A DNA stretch of 64,000 nt from the NCBI RefSeq assembly GCF_025231485.1, contig NZ_CP104003.1, positions 3,162,001 to 3,226,000 of the forward strand, in the 5' to 3' direction. The notes beneath the pieces were generated by a model. That model was not told the origin of the DNA. It saw nothing but the letters and a program-made list of their open reading frames with translations, and made no database searches. The position numbers were made by a program, and so were the translations under genes. Below, in pieces: positions 43,696 to 52,918 of this stretch. Numbering within the stretch: position 1 is the stretch's first letter; each line of letters starts with the position of its first letter. The DNA comes from Salinirubellus salinus. Its GTDB lineage: Archaea; Halobacteriota; Halobacteria; Halobacteriales; Haloarculaceae.

Positions 43696-43917
43696 ACCGA
43701 CCGAATCGCGGGCCGGCGGACAAGAACGTGTGGGTTCCGGGCCGGAACTGACCGCCGTGGTCACGGACCCCTCGCCTTCGGGTCGAACTCCCCGGCCGCC
43801 GGGGTGTCCGACCGTCAGGGTCGCGTTCGCGCCCGACGGCTCCACTTCCGCCCCGGACTCACGGGCCGCTCCGGCGTCGGGGCAAGACGGATACGCCCCG
43901 GCTTCGTCGCCCCGTAC

Positions 43918-44655
43918 ATGACCGAGGGACCCCTCTCAGCGCAGACGGCGGTGGTGACGGGCGCGAGTTCCGGTATCGGGCGGGAGACGGCCCGCGTCCT
44001 CGCCCGTGAGGGCGCGAACGTGGTGCTGGCGGCCCGTCGTGAGGAGCGCCTACACGAGGTGGCCGACGACCTTGAGGCGGCCCACGACGCCGAGACGCTC
44101 GTCGTCCCCACGGACGTCCGCGACGAGGACGCGGTCGCCGACCTCGTGGACGCCGCAGCCGCCCAGTTCGGTGACCTCGACGTGGTGGTCGCCAACGCCG
44201 GGCTCGCCCGCGGGAGCGACGTCGAGTCGATGACGAGCGAGGCGTACCGCGCGATGCAGGACACCAACACCGACGGGGTGTTCTTCCTCACCCGCGCGGC
44301 CATCCCGTACCTGAAGGAGTCCGGTGGCCACCTGATCTACGTCGGGTCGTACGCCGGCGAGTACCCACGGCCGTACAACCCGGTGTACGCGGCGACGAAG
44401 TGGTGGCTACGCGGGTTCGCCAAGTCCGTCTCCGGGCAGGTCGGCGAGGACGACGTGGGCGTCACCGTCGTCAACCCCGCCGCGGTGCGGACGGAGTTCG
44501 ACCTCGACGGGACGAGTCAGGCCGAACGGTTCGCCCCCGGCGAGGTGGTCGAACCCGCCGAGGTGGCCGAGGCCATCGCGTTCGCCGCCGAGCAGTCGCC
44601 GTCGATGGTCCACGAACTGAGCCTCTACGAGCGCGACAAGCTCACCGGGCTCTGA
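43918..44655 (+). CDS. Short-chain dehydrogenase/reductase (SDR)
   Basis: NAD(P)-dependent oxidoreductase of 245 residues, substrate unknown. It has the cofactor motif TGASSGIGR (residues 14-22), NAG in VVANAGLARG, catalytic Ser in YVGSYAG, and YAATK with the Tyr/Lys pair (YxxxK). ATG 43918 matches the usual SDR N terminus. Its 3' end overlaps the convergent gene by 14 bases. Confidence 0.92.
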   Translation: MTEGPLSAQTAVVTGASSGIGRETARVLAREGANVVLAARREERLHEVADDLEAAHDAETLVVPTDVRDEDAVADLVDAAAAQFGDLDVVVANAGLARGSDVESMTSEAYRAMQDTNTDGVFFLTRAAIPYLKESGGHLIYVGSYAGEYPRPYNPVYAATKWWLRGFAKSVSGQVGEDDVGVTVVNPAAVRTEFDLDGTSQAERFAPGEVVEPAEVAEAIAFAAEQSPSMVHELSLYERDKLTGL

Positions 44656-45067
44656 ACTCGACCGAGACGGCCGACTCCGGGTCGGTCGGCCCGCGCACGT
44701 AGCGCGGCCGCTCGCCGGTCCGGTCCACCGCGAACGCCCGGAGCGTCACGACCAGTCGCCCCCCGTCGAGCGTCGCGCGCAGGACCACCCCCTCGCTGGT
44801 GACGACGACGTAGGGTGGGGCCGCGACGGGGGGAGCCGACAGCGTGGTACCCGCCCGGTCGACACACTCGGCGAGCAGGGCCGGCGACGCCTCGGCCAGC
44901 CCCGACCGCTCCAGAAACGACTCGAACGGGTCGACCACGGCCGTCCGGTCGGTGGTCCCGTCGCCGGCCCAGCCGTCGGCGACCCGGTCCGCGCAGGCCA
45001 GCACCCCCTCGACGAACGCGCGGCGCTCGCCCAGCAGGTGCTCGCGGGCGCCGGCGGGGTCGACCAT
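44642..45067 (-). CDS. Conserved haloarchaeal hypothetical protein, 141 residues
   Basis: Not recognised. The N-terminal half is helical and acidic (RAFVEGVLACADRVADGWAG), the C-terminal half beta-rich (PPYVVVTSEGVVLRATLDGG, RLVVTLRAFAVDRTG). It starts immediately before the stop of the upstream rhodanese-MBL gene on the same strand (no gap), implying one transcript. Confidence 0.65.
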   Translation of the reverse strand: MVDPAGAREHLLGERRAFVEGVLACADRVADGWAGDGTTDRTAVVDPFESFLERSGLAEASPALLAECVDRAGTTLSAPPVAAPPYVVVTSEGVVLRATLDGGRLVVTLRAFAVDRTGERPRYVRGPTDPESAVSVEFRAR

Positions 45068-46216
45068 TCAGTCCGCGGCGGCCGCGCAGTTGTTCGGTCC
45101 CAGCTCCACCTCGAACGCCTCGTCGGCGGCCAGCTCCGCACGGCCGAGGTTCGCCTCGATTATCTCCTCGAAGTTGGCCGGCCGCGGCGGTACGTCCGCG
45201 AGCACGCGCTCAACGAACGCCTCGCGGTCCTCGGAGAACACCGAGAGCGACTCGCGAAGGTCGCCGAGGCGGGCGGTGTAGCTCCCGTCCGCGCTGGGCA
45301 CGTCGCCGGGCGTGTAGTGCCCCGGCGCGACGAGGGTTCCGTCGTCGAACCGTGCCAGTCGCTCCGTGAGCGTGCGGTGGAGTTCGCGGGCGTACTCCTC
45401 GGCACCCTCCGCGCCCTCCTGCAGGTCCGGCCGCGGCACGCCACGCGCGAACAGGCCGTCGCCGGTGAGGAGCACCTCGCCGACCCGCAGCGAGACCATC
45501 CCGGTCGTGTGGCCGGGCGTGGCGACCACCTCGACCTCGGTCTCTCCGATTCGGAGCGTGTCGCCGTCCCCGACCGTCTCGACGTCGAAGGTGACGCCAC
45601 GCTCGACGGCGCGGGCGGACATCACGGGCGCCGCACCGGTCGCCGCGGCCACGTCGCGCAGGCCGGAGACGTGGTCGGCGTGGACGTGCGTGTCGACGGC
45701 GTAGCGGAGCTCGGCGCCGTAGTCGGTCGCGTCCGCGGCGTAGCGGTCGGCGAACGCGCGCAGTGGGTCGACGACGAGCGCGTCGCTCCCCGAGACGACG
45801 AGGTACGCGAGACACCCCGAGGAGGGCCGGCGGTACTGGACGACCGTGGCGTCGCCCGTCGCGTCGCTCGGCAGCTCGGTCGCCTCGTAGACGCGAGCGT
45901 AGGCCTCCATCCCGCCCGCGAGGTTGACGGCGTCGACGCCGGCCTCGCGGAGCATCGCGGCCACCTCGTCGCTGGCCTCGCCGCGCGGACAGACCGCGAC
46001 GAGCGGTCCCTCGACGTCGGGGACGAGGTCCGTGACACCGCCGGTCACCTGCGCGGAGACGAACTTCACGTACGGCACCTCGACCCGGTCGACGGTCGGG
46101 CCGTCGAGCTTCCAGGCGTCGACCTCCTCGCGGTTCCTGATGTCGAGCAGCGTCACCTGCTCGCCGGCGTCCAGCCGTCGCTGGAGGTCGGCCGCGGTGA
46201 TGGCGTCGTCGCTCAT
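45068..46216 (-). CDS. Rhodanese-metallo-beta-lactamase fusion (persulfide dioxygenase-like)
   Basis: A 382-residue two-domain protein. Residues 1-105 form a rhodanese with active-site loop CPRGEAS (sulfur transfer through Cys). Residues 125-345 form an MBL-fold hydrolase of the ETHE1/persulfide dioxygenase type, with the iron-binding THVHADHVSG and the later His in VVATPGHTTGM and VAPGHYTPGD. The order rhodanese then MBL is less common than the reverse. Likely role: oxidation of glutathione-like or protein persulfides in sulfide detoxification. Confidence 0.9.
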   Translation of the reverse strand: MSDDAITAADLQRRLDAGEQVTLLDIRNREEVDAWKLDGPTVDRVEVPYVKFVSAQVTGGVTDLVPDVEGPLVAVCPRGEASDEVAAMLREAGVDAVNLAGGMEAYARVYEATELPSDATGDATVVQYRRPSSGCLAYLVVSGSDALVVDPLRAFADRYAADATDYGAELRYAVDTHVHADHVSGLRDVAAATGAAPVMSARAVERGVTFDVETVGDGDTLRIGETEVEVVATPGHTTGMVSLRVGEVLLTGDGLFARGVPRPDLQEGAEGAEEYARELHRTLTERLARFDDGTLVAPGHYTPGDVPSADGSYTARLGDLRESLSVFSEDREAFVERVLADVPPRPANFEEIIEANLGRAELAADEAFEVELGPNNCAAAAD

Positions 46217-46292
46217 GGCCTCCGGTAGGCGGCCGAGGCGGATAACTTCGGGTGGGGGAAAGGCTACCCGGCTCGGCGACCACGGGTCGCTC

Positions 46293-46937
46293 ATGAACGG
46301 CGAGGCACTCGTGGACGCGGTCCGTGAGAGCGAGGCGACGGCACTGGAGCGACTCGGGAAGGAGAAGGCACTCATCGCGGAGACGGACGCGTCGCTCGAG
46401 CGGGGCGACGTGCTCCGGGCGGCCGCCGCGGCCGAGGCGCGCGCGGAGGCGACGTTCGCGGCGTGGGCGGCCGACGAGCCGGACGACACCGCCCGCGAGG
46501 TGTTCGAGTCCGTCGCCGAGACGGAGGCCGACCACCGCGAGCGCATCGAGGCCCTGCTCGGCGAGTCGGTCGCCGACCCGGACCCGGACCCGGACCCGGA
46601 CCCACTCCACGGGTACCTCCGGGGGCTGGAGTCGACCGCCGAGCGGGCGGGCGCGGGGCTGATCGGCCGGCCGCTGGCGGCCGAGCGCACGCTCCTGCAG
46701 GTGGTCAACTTCTTCGTCAACGAGGCGGAGAACGCCGCTGCCGACGAGTTCCGGACCATCCGGAGCGAGACGCAGGCCACCGTCGAGACGGGCGCGGAGG
46801 TGCTCGACGCGGTCTGTGTGGCCGACGGTGACTGGGTGCGCGCGCAGAAGGCCGCCGAGGACGCCATCGGGACGGCGTACGACGACTACGCCGAGACGCT
46901 CACCGGGATGGGACTGGACCCGAAGCCGGTCTGCTAG
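46293..46937 (+). CDS. Rubrerythrin-like (ferritin-like fold) protein
   Basis: A 214-residue, mostly helical protein. AEARAEATFAAWA and VAETEADHRERIEALL (ExxxH-like) recall haloarchaeal rubrerythrin-family proteins, but a complete di-iron site (two ExxH) is not evident and there is no rubredoxin domain. The centre has a DPDPDPDPDP linker. The second half (RTLLQVVNFFVNEAENAAAD) is another helical bundle. Confidence 0.65.
   Translation: MNGEALVDAVRESEATALERLGKEKALIAETDASLERGDVLRAAAAAEARAEATFAAWAADEPDDTAREVFESVAETEADHRERIEALLGESVADPDPDPDPDPLHGYLRGLESTAERAGAGLIGRPLAAERTLLQVVNFFVNEAENAAADEFRTIRSETQATVETGAEVLDAVCVADGDWVRAQKAAEDAIGTAYDDYAETLTGMGLDPKPVC
46575..46604 (+). repeat. GACCCG hexanucleotide microsatellite
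   Basis: Four copies of GACCCG followed by GACCCA encode the (Asp-Pro)5 linker of the rubrerythrin-like protein. Length changes by whole units would keep frame. Confidence 0.85.
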
Positions 46938-47070
46938 CGCTGGCGTGGTGGGCTGACAGGCGGGACCCGCTCGGTCGCTCTCCGGAGGCGGCGCCCCGCA
47001 CAACGACCTCGACCGACCCCCGGCGACGGTCTGGTGATAGCCGGAAGTGGTCCCGGCTCCCCACTTCAAC

Positions 47071-47439
47071 CTACGTCCGGACCGTCGAGAGGACGAGCGT
47101 CGAGAAGTCCGTCTCCGAGAGGTACCCCTCCTCCAGCGCGTACAGCCACCCCTCGCGGGCCTCCCAGCGGCCCTTCGGGTCCCGGTCGGAGACCGGTCCG
47201 TCCTCGATGTCGTACACCCACGCGTTCACGTCGCGCGGCTCCCAGCCGTCCTCGCGGGCGTCGAGCAGGACGTTCAGCAGGCGCCCGATCTCGCTCTTCG
47301 CCACGCCCTCTCCCTTCGTCGCCGTCTCGTAGGCGACGTGCAACGCCCCCTCGGACTCGGTGTAGTCGACCACGTACACCCCGTGACTCATCAGTCGCTC
47401 CTCCAGTCGTTCGGCCAGCTCGTCGTCCGAGACACTCAT
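47071..47439 (-). CDS. Conserved haloarchaeal hypothetical protein, 122 residues
   Basis: Not recognised. An acidic soluble protein with mixed alpha/beta pattern: LMSHGVYVVDYTESEGALHV, GRLLNVLLDAREDGWEPRDV, EGWLYALEEGYLSETDFSTL. ATG 47439 was chosen over an upstream in-frame start at 47541, which adds unlikely sequence. It lies just downstream of the response regulator on the same strand. Confidence 0.65.
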   Translation of the reverse strand: MSVSDDELAERLEERLMSHGVYVVDYTESEGALHVAYETATKGEGVAKSEIGRLLNVLLDAREDGWEPRDVNAWVYDIEDGPVSDRDPKGRWEAREGWLYALEEGYLSETDFSTLVLSTVRT

Positions 47440-47461
47440 ACCGCTCCCTGGGGGCTCCGTG

Positions 47462-47899
47462 CTATTCGGTGTTCCCGTCGCGTGCCTCGACCACCCCCCG
47501 GACCGTCGAGGCGAGTTCGTCGTACCGCTCGGTCCCCACACCCTTCCGGACGTAGGCGGTGTCGTCGAGACGCCCCACCCGGTCTTCCAGTTCGTCCGAC
47601 CCCTTGTTCGTGAACATGACGAACGGGACGTCCTCCGTCTCCCGGATGGTCTCGAGCAGGTCCATGCCGTCGACGGCGGGCATCCGGTAGTCGCTGACGA
47701 CGCAGTCGACCCGCTCCTCCCGGAGGACGCGACAGGCGTCCAGCGCGTTCTCGGCCGTCGCCACCTCGAACCCGTCCTCGCGCGACAGGAACTGGTCGGC
47801 GATGGTGAGGAGGTGCGGGTCGTCGTCGACCACCAGTACGTGTATCGGTGTCGTGGACCCGTCGGACGGTTTCCGTCTGGCCGGCGTCTCTGTCGTCAT
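47462..47899 (-). CDS. Stand-alone response regulator receiver domain
   Basis: Signal-receiving protein of 145 residues with only a REC domain: acidic pocket VVDDDPH, phospho-acceptor Asp in CVVSDYRMP, Thr in FVMFTNKGS and Lys in YVRKG. There is no output domain, as is common in haloarchaea. Its kinase is not adjacent. Confidence 0.92.
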   Translation of the reverse strand: MTTETPARRKPSDGSTTPIHVLVVDDDPHLLTIADQFLSREDGFEVATAENALDACRVLREERVDCVVSDYRMPAVDGMDLLETIRETEDVPFVMFTNKGSDELEDRVGRLDDTAYVRKGVGTERYDELASTVRGVVEARDGNTE

Positions 47900-48006
47900 G
47901 GCGTGGGGAGCGTCGGGCCGCCCCGACGGATGGGGAGCGTATGTGCTCGGTGGTCTTGTGTGTTTGTGTCACTCACACTGGACCCGCTGGCGGCACTCCC
48001 TCCGGC

Positions 48007-48474
48007 TCAGACCGGGTCCGGTGCGACCGACTGGAAGCCGACGACGGCGTCGCGAAACGAGTCCGGAACCCGCACCGACCCTCCGCCCTCGGCGTCGACG
48101 GCGACGTGGGTGGCCGTCCCCGACGCGAGTGTCTCCTCGCCCCGACGACACCGCCACTCGAACGTGAGGCTACTGTTCCGGATGGCGCCGACGTAGGTAC
48201 CGCAGACGAGGTCGTCGGGGAACCTCGCGGCGCCGTGGTAGTCCACGTCGACGTTCACGACGTGCGTCTCCCAGCCCTCCGCGACGAGCTGGTCGTAGGG
48301 GTAGTCGATCGCCTCGAGGAACGCCGCGAACGTCTCGTCGAGGTAGGTGAGGTACTCGCCGAAGAACACCACGCCCTGCGCGTCCGTCTCGGCGAACCGG
48401 ACCCGCGTCTCCCACACGTCGTGGTACGGATCGGCCGCCTCGTCCGCGTCGCTCGAATCGAGTTCGTCTGCCAT
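48007..48474 (-). CDS. Acyl-CoA thioesterase, YbgC/FadM-type hotdog fold
   Basis: A 155-residue 4HBT-family enzyme hydrolysing acyl-CoA thioesters. VRFAETDAQGVVFFGEYLTY contains the catalytic Asp in the TDAxGVVxxxxY pattern; the rest matches the single-hotdog layout (VNVDVDYHGAARFPDDLVCG). The N terminus has an acidic tail. ATG 48474. Confidence 0.9.
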   Translation of the reverse strand: MADELDSSDADEAADPYHDVWETRVRFAETDAQGVVFFGEYLTYLDETFAAFLEAIDYPYDQLVAEGWETHVVNVDVDYHGAARFPDDLVCGTYVGAIRNSSLTFEWRCRRGEETLASGTATHVAVDAEGGGSVRVPDSFRDAVVGFQSVAPDPV

Positions 48475-48525
48475 ACCCCGAGGGGTCGCCGGGTGCGGAT
48501 AAGCCTACGCCCCCCGGCGGATTCG

Positions 48526-49233
48526 TCAGTCGTGGTCGTGGTCGTGGCCACCGCTGCCACCGGGCGCGTCGAAGTCGAAATCCCCCTCGTAGCCGCCGGC
48601 CACGTCCACGTCGAGCGCGCCCGAGTCGAACAGCGAGGCGCCGAAGTACGTCTCGCGCATCGTCGTCGCGAGGACGCCGTCCCGGTCGAACGCGAGCACC
48701 ACCGCGAGGAACGGCAGGTCGTGGTGGTCGACGACGAACGCGGCGAACGGCGGGTCCTCGGCCTCGGTGAGTCGTTCGAGCAGGGGTTCGAGCGGCTTCA
48801 CGCCGTCGCGGAACTCCTCGAACAGGTCGCGCTGGCCCGGCTGGTCGGCGAAGGTGTAGACGACGCCGACCGGCTGGCCGCCCTGTTGCCCGACCAGCAC
48901 CCGCGACCCCATCGGCTGGCCGGCCTCCTCCGCGTCGCGCCACGCTCCGTGGGCGTCGCCGAACAGGTCCTCCCGCGTGCGGGTGAACGCGACCGTCGTC
49001 TCCTCGATGACCTCGAGGTCGTCGAACCGCGGGTCACCGTCGTCCCACACGAGCTCGGCCCGGAGGCGGTTGCCCGCCGTCACCCCGTCGACGGCCGACT
49101 GCAACGGCTCGTCGTACCCCTCGCGGGCCACGTACGTTGGGTCGGCGCTCTCGACGTCGAGCAGGAGCCACTCCGCCCGGTCGCGTGTCGACTCCAGCAC
49201 GCGGTACTCTCCCTCGGTGGTCTGCTCGGTCAC
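48526..49233 (-). CDS. Conserved haloarchaeal hypothetical protein, 235 residues
   Basis: Function unknown (possibly the DUF6663 family, from memory). Soluble, acidic, ending in a Gly/His/Asp tail (GGSGGHDHDHD) that could bind metal. GTG 49233 (VTEQTTEGEYRVLESTRDRA) was preferred to ATG 49260. It has regular alternation of strands and helices throughout, and chromosome-type codon use. Divergent from msrB. Confidence 0.7.
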   Translation of the reverse strand: MTEQTTEGEYRVLESTRDRAEWLLLDVESADPTYVAREGYDEPLQSAVDGVTAGNRLRAELVWDDGDPRFDDLEVIEETTVAFTRTREDLFGDAHGAWRDAEEAGQPMGSRVLVGQQGGQPVGVVYTFADQPGQRDLFEEFRDGVKPLEPLLERLTEAEDPPFAAFVVDHHDLPFLAVVLAFDRDGVLATTMRETYFGASLFDSGALDVDVAGGYEGDFDFDAPGGSGGHDHDHD

Positions 49234-49334
49234 GCCCGCCCGTAGGAGGGGCCCGTACAAGTCGGTGTGGCTTCGTGGTCGGTGGGCACGTCCGCGAGGC
49301 CAACGGCCAAGAGCCTGCAGTGCCTACTCGGAGT

Positions 49335-49733
49335 ATGAGCAACGAACCGCGCGAGATGCCCCAGACCGACGAGGAGTGGCGGGAACTGCTGACCGACGAG
49401 GAGTACCGCATCCTCCGCGAGAAGGGGACCGAGCCGAAGTTCTCCTCGGACCTCATCGACTACGAGGGCGAGGGGACGTTCACCTGCGCCGGCTGTGGCA
49501 CCGAACTGTTCGACTCGGACACGAAGTTCGGCTCCGGAACCGGGTGGCCCTCCTTCTACGACGCGAAGGAGGGCGCCGTCGAGTTCGAGGAGGACCGCTC
49601 GCACGGGATGGTCCGCACGGAGGTCCTCTGTGCGAACTGTGGTGGCCACCTCGGCCACGTCTTCGACGACGGGCCGAACCCGACGGGCCAGCGGTTCTGC
49701 ATCAACGGGGCGGCGCTGGACGTCGAGGAGTGA
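49335..49733 (+). CDS. msrB: Peptide-methionine (R)-S-oxide reductase MsrB
   Basis: Reduces methionine-R-sulfoxide in proteins. It has 132 residues and the full family pattern: zinc-binding CAGC and CANC pairs, GSGTGWPSFYD, and the catalytic Cys in RFCINGAAL near the C terminus. ATG 49335 stands near a likely TATA element further up. No msrA is adjacent. Confidence 0.95.
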   Translation: MSNEPREMPQTDEEWRELLTDEEYRILREKGTEPKFSSDLIDYEGEGTFTCAGCGTELFDSDTKFGSGTGWPSFYDAKEGAVEFEEDRSHGMVRTEVLCANCGGHLGHVFDDGPNPTGQRFCINGAALDVEE

Positions 49734-49886
49734 CGTCGGGCACGCTCCCCCGACCCACCACGCTTTTCTGAACGCCCGGTCAGCGACTATCCGATGCCTG
49801 TCGCCCTCCACGAGCACCGTCGCCCCCGTCGACCAGTATCGTCCGCCCGCCAGTTCCCCCCTTCCCCCCACGGTGGTGTGTGGTAG

Positions 49887-50396
49887 ATGGGTCGTGACTC
49901 CGGCCTGCAGATCGACAGCGTCGGCGGGCCGAAGACGCTCGCGGGTGCCGTCGGCTTCCTGCTCGTCGGCCTCGCCATCACCGGCTACGGCGTCTACGAC
50001 TACACCCAGCAGTCGGACGCCATCGACGACGCCGTCGAGGTGGACGCCACCGTCACGGAGGTGGGCATCGAGAGCCAGTCGAGCAGTTCGACCCGCGGCG
50101 TGAACTACGAACCGCAGGTCCGGTTCACGTACCAGTACGACGGGGAGACCTACGAGGGGACACGGCTGTTCCCCGCGACGACGGCCCCCGAGTACGAGAC
50201 CGAGTCGGCCGCCCGCGACGCCGTGCGCGAGTACGAGGCCGGCGAGAACGTCACCGCGTACGTCGTGCCCGACGACCCGGACGGGGCGTTCCTCCGGGCC
50301 CAGCGCTCGGACACACCGCTGACACTCGCGGGTATCGGCGGGGTCCTGTCGCTGCTCGGCGGCGTGCTGACGGTGAAGCGCTACCGCGAACCCTGA
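49887..50396 (+). CDS. DUF3592 domain membrane protein
   Basis: A 169-residue protein with a hydrophobic segment at each end (about residues 18-36 and 143-160) and an extracytoplasmic domain between: VEVDATVTEVGIESQSSSST, YEPQVRFTYQYDGETYEGTR, VTAYVVPDDPDGAFL. This is the DUF3592 layout. Role unknown. Confidence 0.85.
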   Translation: MGRDSGLQIDSVGGPKTLAGAVGFLLVGLAITGYGVYDYTQQSDAIDDAVEVDATVTEVGIESQSSSSTRGVNYEPQVRFTYQYDGETYEGTRLFPATTAPEYETESAARDAVREYEAGENVTAYVVPDDPDGAFLRAQRSDTPLTLAGIGGVLSLLGGVLTVKRYREP

Positions 50397-50400
50397 CGCG

Positions 50401-50664
50401 CTACTCGAACACCCGGCTCTCCGCCTCCAGTTCCTCGATGCCACGAGCCACCTCGCTCGCCTGCTCCGGGAACAGCGCCACCTCCACCTCGTTCCCGTCC
50501 GCGTCGGCGAACGCGAGTTTCACCCGGTTGTCGCCGAACTCCCGGACCTCCACCTCGTCGACGTCGTAGAGTTTCGCCGTCGCCGACTGGTTCGACGGGC
50601 CGACGTGCTTGAGCGCGCCCTCGTCGAGTTCGAACAGGAACCGGTCCATGTCGAGCGTGAACAT
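50401..50664 (-). CDS. Small conserved haloarchaeal protein, 87 residues
   Basis: Unrecognised acidic protein: MFTLDMDRFLFELDEGALKH then KLYDVDEVEVREFGDNRVKL, EVALFPEQASEVARGIEELE. ATG 50664. Regular beta pattern with a C-terminal helix. It ends just after the DUF3592 gene, convergent. Confidence 0.65.
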   Translation of the reverse strand: MFTLDMDRFLFELDEGALKHVGPSNQSATAKLYDVDEVEVREFGDNRVKLAFADADGNEVEVALFPEQASEVARGIEELEAESRVFE

Positions 50665-50815
50665 GGGAGAGGCGACGGCGCCCGTGGAGATAGGCACTCG
50701 GGTGGGCCGGTCGAGCGTTCGGCGGGTGGCCGAGACGCGGCCGCCGCTCGGGACGTGCTGCCTCGAAAGAACGGTATCGTCGTCTATCGCGTGACGCGAC
50801 GGACGAGTGTCGGTG

Positions 50816-51022
50816 TTACTGGCGGACGACGTTCGACGCGCGCGGTCCCTTGGGGGACGATTCGATGTCGAACTCGACCTCTTGGCCCTCCTCGAGGTCC
50901 GGACCGCCCACGTCCTCCATGTGGAAGAACACGTCCTCGTCGTCGTCGACCGCGTCGTCGTCAGTCGAGATGAAACCGTAGCCGCCTGTGTCGTTGAAGA
51001 AGTCAACTTTACCGGTTGCCAT
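50816..51022 (-). CDS. cspA: Cold-shock protein (CspA family)
   Basis: A 68-residue single cold-shock domain with RNA-binding motifs GGYGFIS (RNP1) and DVFFHMED (RNP2). It binds single-stranded nucleic acid and acts as RNA chaperone. The loop DDDAVDDDED between them is more acidic than in bacteria, a salt adaptation. ATG 51022. Confidence 0.93.
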   Translation of the reverse strand: MATGKVDFFNDTGGYGFISTDDDAVDDDEDVFFHMEDVGGPDLEEGQEVEFDIESSPKGPRASNVVRQ

Positions 51023-51233
51023 TACAGACGAACGTTGTGTGGTCCGGGGGATAACGCTTGCGAGGGTCGAGGTACCACGACCCGCCACCGGGGCGGTGGA
51101 GCTTCGACGCACCTGCCGGCCCACCGCGAGGCACCGGAAACCGGGCGACTGAGCGGGGGCGGTACCGGCAACCACGTCCTGTTCGATCACGTAGGTATAT
51201 GTGCTGTGTTCACATAGTACAATCTGTACCGAC

Positions 51234-51500
51234 ATGAAACAGTGTCACCGCTGTCTGGCGGTCGTCGACGAGTACACTCTGGACAAACAACTCGAGCCCC
51301 TGCGCGACCTGACGGTCGACGACTTCAACCTCTGTGCGGACTGTACGACCATCGTCCCGGACGCGTGTGTGGACTGCGGCGGTGCGGTGTACGTCCCGCG
51401 CGGGTCGACCGACCCCGACATCTGCCCTGCCTGCCGGGTCGACCGCATCCGGCACACCGGCGAGGACCCCGGCTGGACCTGCGACACGGTGTCGAGCTGA
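51234..51500 (+). CDS. Small zinc-ribbon protein, 88 residues
   Basis: Four CxxC pairs (CHRC, CADC, CVDC, CPAC) point to two zinc ribbons. MKQCHRCLAVVDEYTLDKQL...; function unknown, family common in haloarchaea. ATG 51234; AT-rich TATATGTGCTGTGTTCACAT just upstream contains a promoter-like TATA sequence. Confidence 0.78.
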   Translation: MKQCHRCLAVVDEYTLDKQLEPLRDLTVDDFNLCADCTTIVPDACVDCGGAVYVPRGSTDPDICPACRVDRIRHTGEDPGWTCDTVSS

Positions 51501-51532
51501 GCGGGCACCGGTTCGGCCGGCCAGCTCTCCGT

Positions 51533-52804
51533 TCACCAACTCGTGAGCGCCTGCCGGCCGAAGGTCCGGGTCAGCAGGCCGACGAACGTCACCGCAGCCG
51601 ACACCGCCGCGGCACCGCCGACGAAGAACACCCACGCCATCCCCGGCCCGGCCATCAGGAGGCCGCCGAGGATGGGCGCGCCGACGCTGCCGGGGCGCCA
51701 GACGATCTCGCGGATGCCGAACGAGGAGGCCACGCCCGAGGAGTCGCTGTCGGCTCCCTCGTCGGCGAACAGCGCCATGCTCGCGGGTTCGCGGAAGGCG
51801 TCGGCCACACCGAGCAGACCGTTCAGCGCGAGCAGGGGGAGGAACGCGGGCGAGAGCGCACCGACGACGGGGAAGGCGACGGGCGCGCCGAGCGCCGCGC
51901 CGATGGCCGGCGAGAACGGCACGCACAGCGCCACCAGCCCGTAGGCCCCGCCGCCGGCGAAGACGAACACGGAGCGACCGAAGCGGTCGGAGAGCCGCCC
52001 GGTGTAGGGCTGGGCGAGCATGTTCGTCACCTTCTCGGCGGCGATGACGACGCCGACGACGAGGCCGCCCGCCGCGAGCGTGGAGTAACCGAGACCGCCG
52101 CGAGCCACCTCGACGCCGGCGTAGATGGGCACCCACGTCCGGACGAGGGTCACGGCGACGGCGTACTGGGCGCGGAAGCCGGTGAGCGTGAGGATGCGGT
52201 CGTTGAACGCGAGGCCGGTGAACGGCGCGCCGTGGATGCGCGTCTCGTCGCGGGGGACGAACAGCGCGACGCCGAGGAACGCGAGCGCAAACAGGGCCAC
52301 GAGGATGGCGTAGACGACCTCGAAGCCGTAGACGGAGTAGATGGCACCCGCCGCGATGGGGCCACCGACGCCGGCGGCCAGCCGGGCGGCGTTGGCCTTC
52401 CCGATGTGGTTCGCCCGCTCGGTCGTCGGCGAGAGTTCGCCCACCGTCGAGAGCGCGATGAGTGACGTGCCGGTGATGGCCGCGCCCTGCAGGCCGCGGA
52501 CGAGGACGAACGAGAACGAGCCGTCGACGAGCGCGAACGCGACGTAGGTGAGGAGCGAGAGCGCGAGCGAGCCGAGCAGGACGAGCCGCTTGTCGTACCG
52601 GTCGCCGGCCCACGCCAGCGGGACGATGGCGGCGGCCTGCCCCAGCGTCAGCCCGGCGGTGAACAGCCCGACGACGAAGTCCGAGGGCTGGAAGAGGTTG
52701 ATGTAGTCGGGCAGGAGCGTGGCGAGGGTGACGAGGCCGAAGCCGCCGGCGAACCGCGTGACGTAGAGCGCGAGGAACTGCAAGCGGCGGTCGGTGTCGG
52801 ACAC
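51533..52804 (-). CDS. Major facilitator superfamily transporter
   Basis: A 423-residue, 12-span MFS permease, substrate unknown. GTG 52804 (VSDTDRRLQFLALYVTRFAG). It has AGDRYDKRLVLLGS between spans 2 and 3 and the equivalent GRLSDRFGRSVFVF in the second half (MFS loop motif), with SFVLVRGLQG near span 4. The much longer open frame upstream overlaps the halocyanin gene and is not coding. Confidence 0.9.
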   Translation of the reverse strand: MSDTDRRLQFLALYVTRFAGGFGLVTLATLLPDYINLFQPSDFVVGLFTAGLTLGQAAAIVPLAWAGDRYDKRLVLLGSLALSLLTYVAFALVDGSFSFVLVRGLQGAAITGTSLIALSTVGELSPTTERANHIGKANAARLAAGVGGPIAAGAIYSVYGFEVVYAILVALFALAFLGVALFVPRDETRIHGAPFTGLAFNDRILTLTGFRAQYAVAVTLVRTWVPIYAGVEVARGGLGYSTLAAGGLVVGVVIAAEKVTNMLAQPYTGRLSDRFGRSVFVFAGGGAYGLVALCVPFSPAIGAALGAPVAFPVVGALSPAFLPLLALNGLLGVADAFREPASMALFADEGADSDSSGVASSFGIREIVWRPGSVGAPILGGLLMAGPGMAWVFFVGGAAAVSAAVTFVGLLTRTFGRQALTSW

Positions 52805-52918
52805 GGCTCGAACGGCGGGTGGCCCGGGCAAGGCGGTTGTGGTTCGCGGTGCTGCCCCCGTGCGCTCCCGGTGTGGCGATTCGACAGGCCCTTTATCTCC
52901 GCCCCGGAAACGCGATGC

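Noticed and set aside
43696-43845. N-terminal extension of MutS to an upstream in-frame ATG
   Set aside because: The extra residues do not resemble MutS. ATG 43695 gives the standard N terminus just before the mismatch-binding domain.
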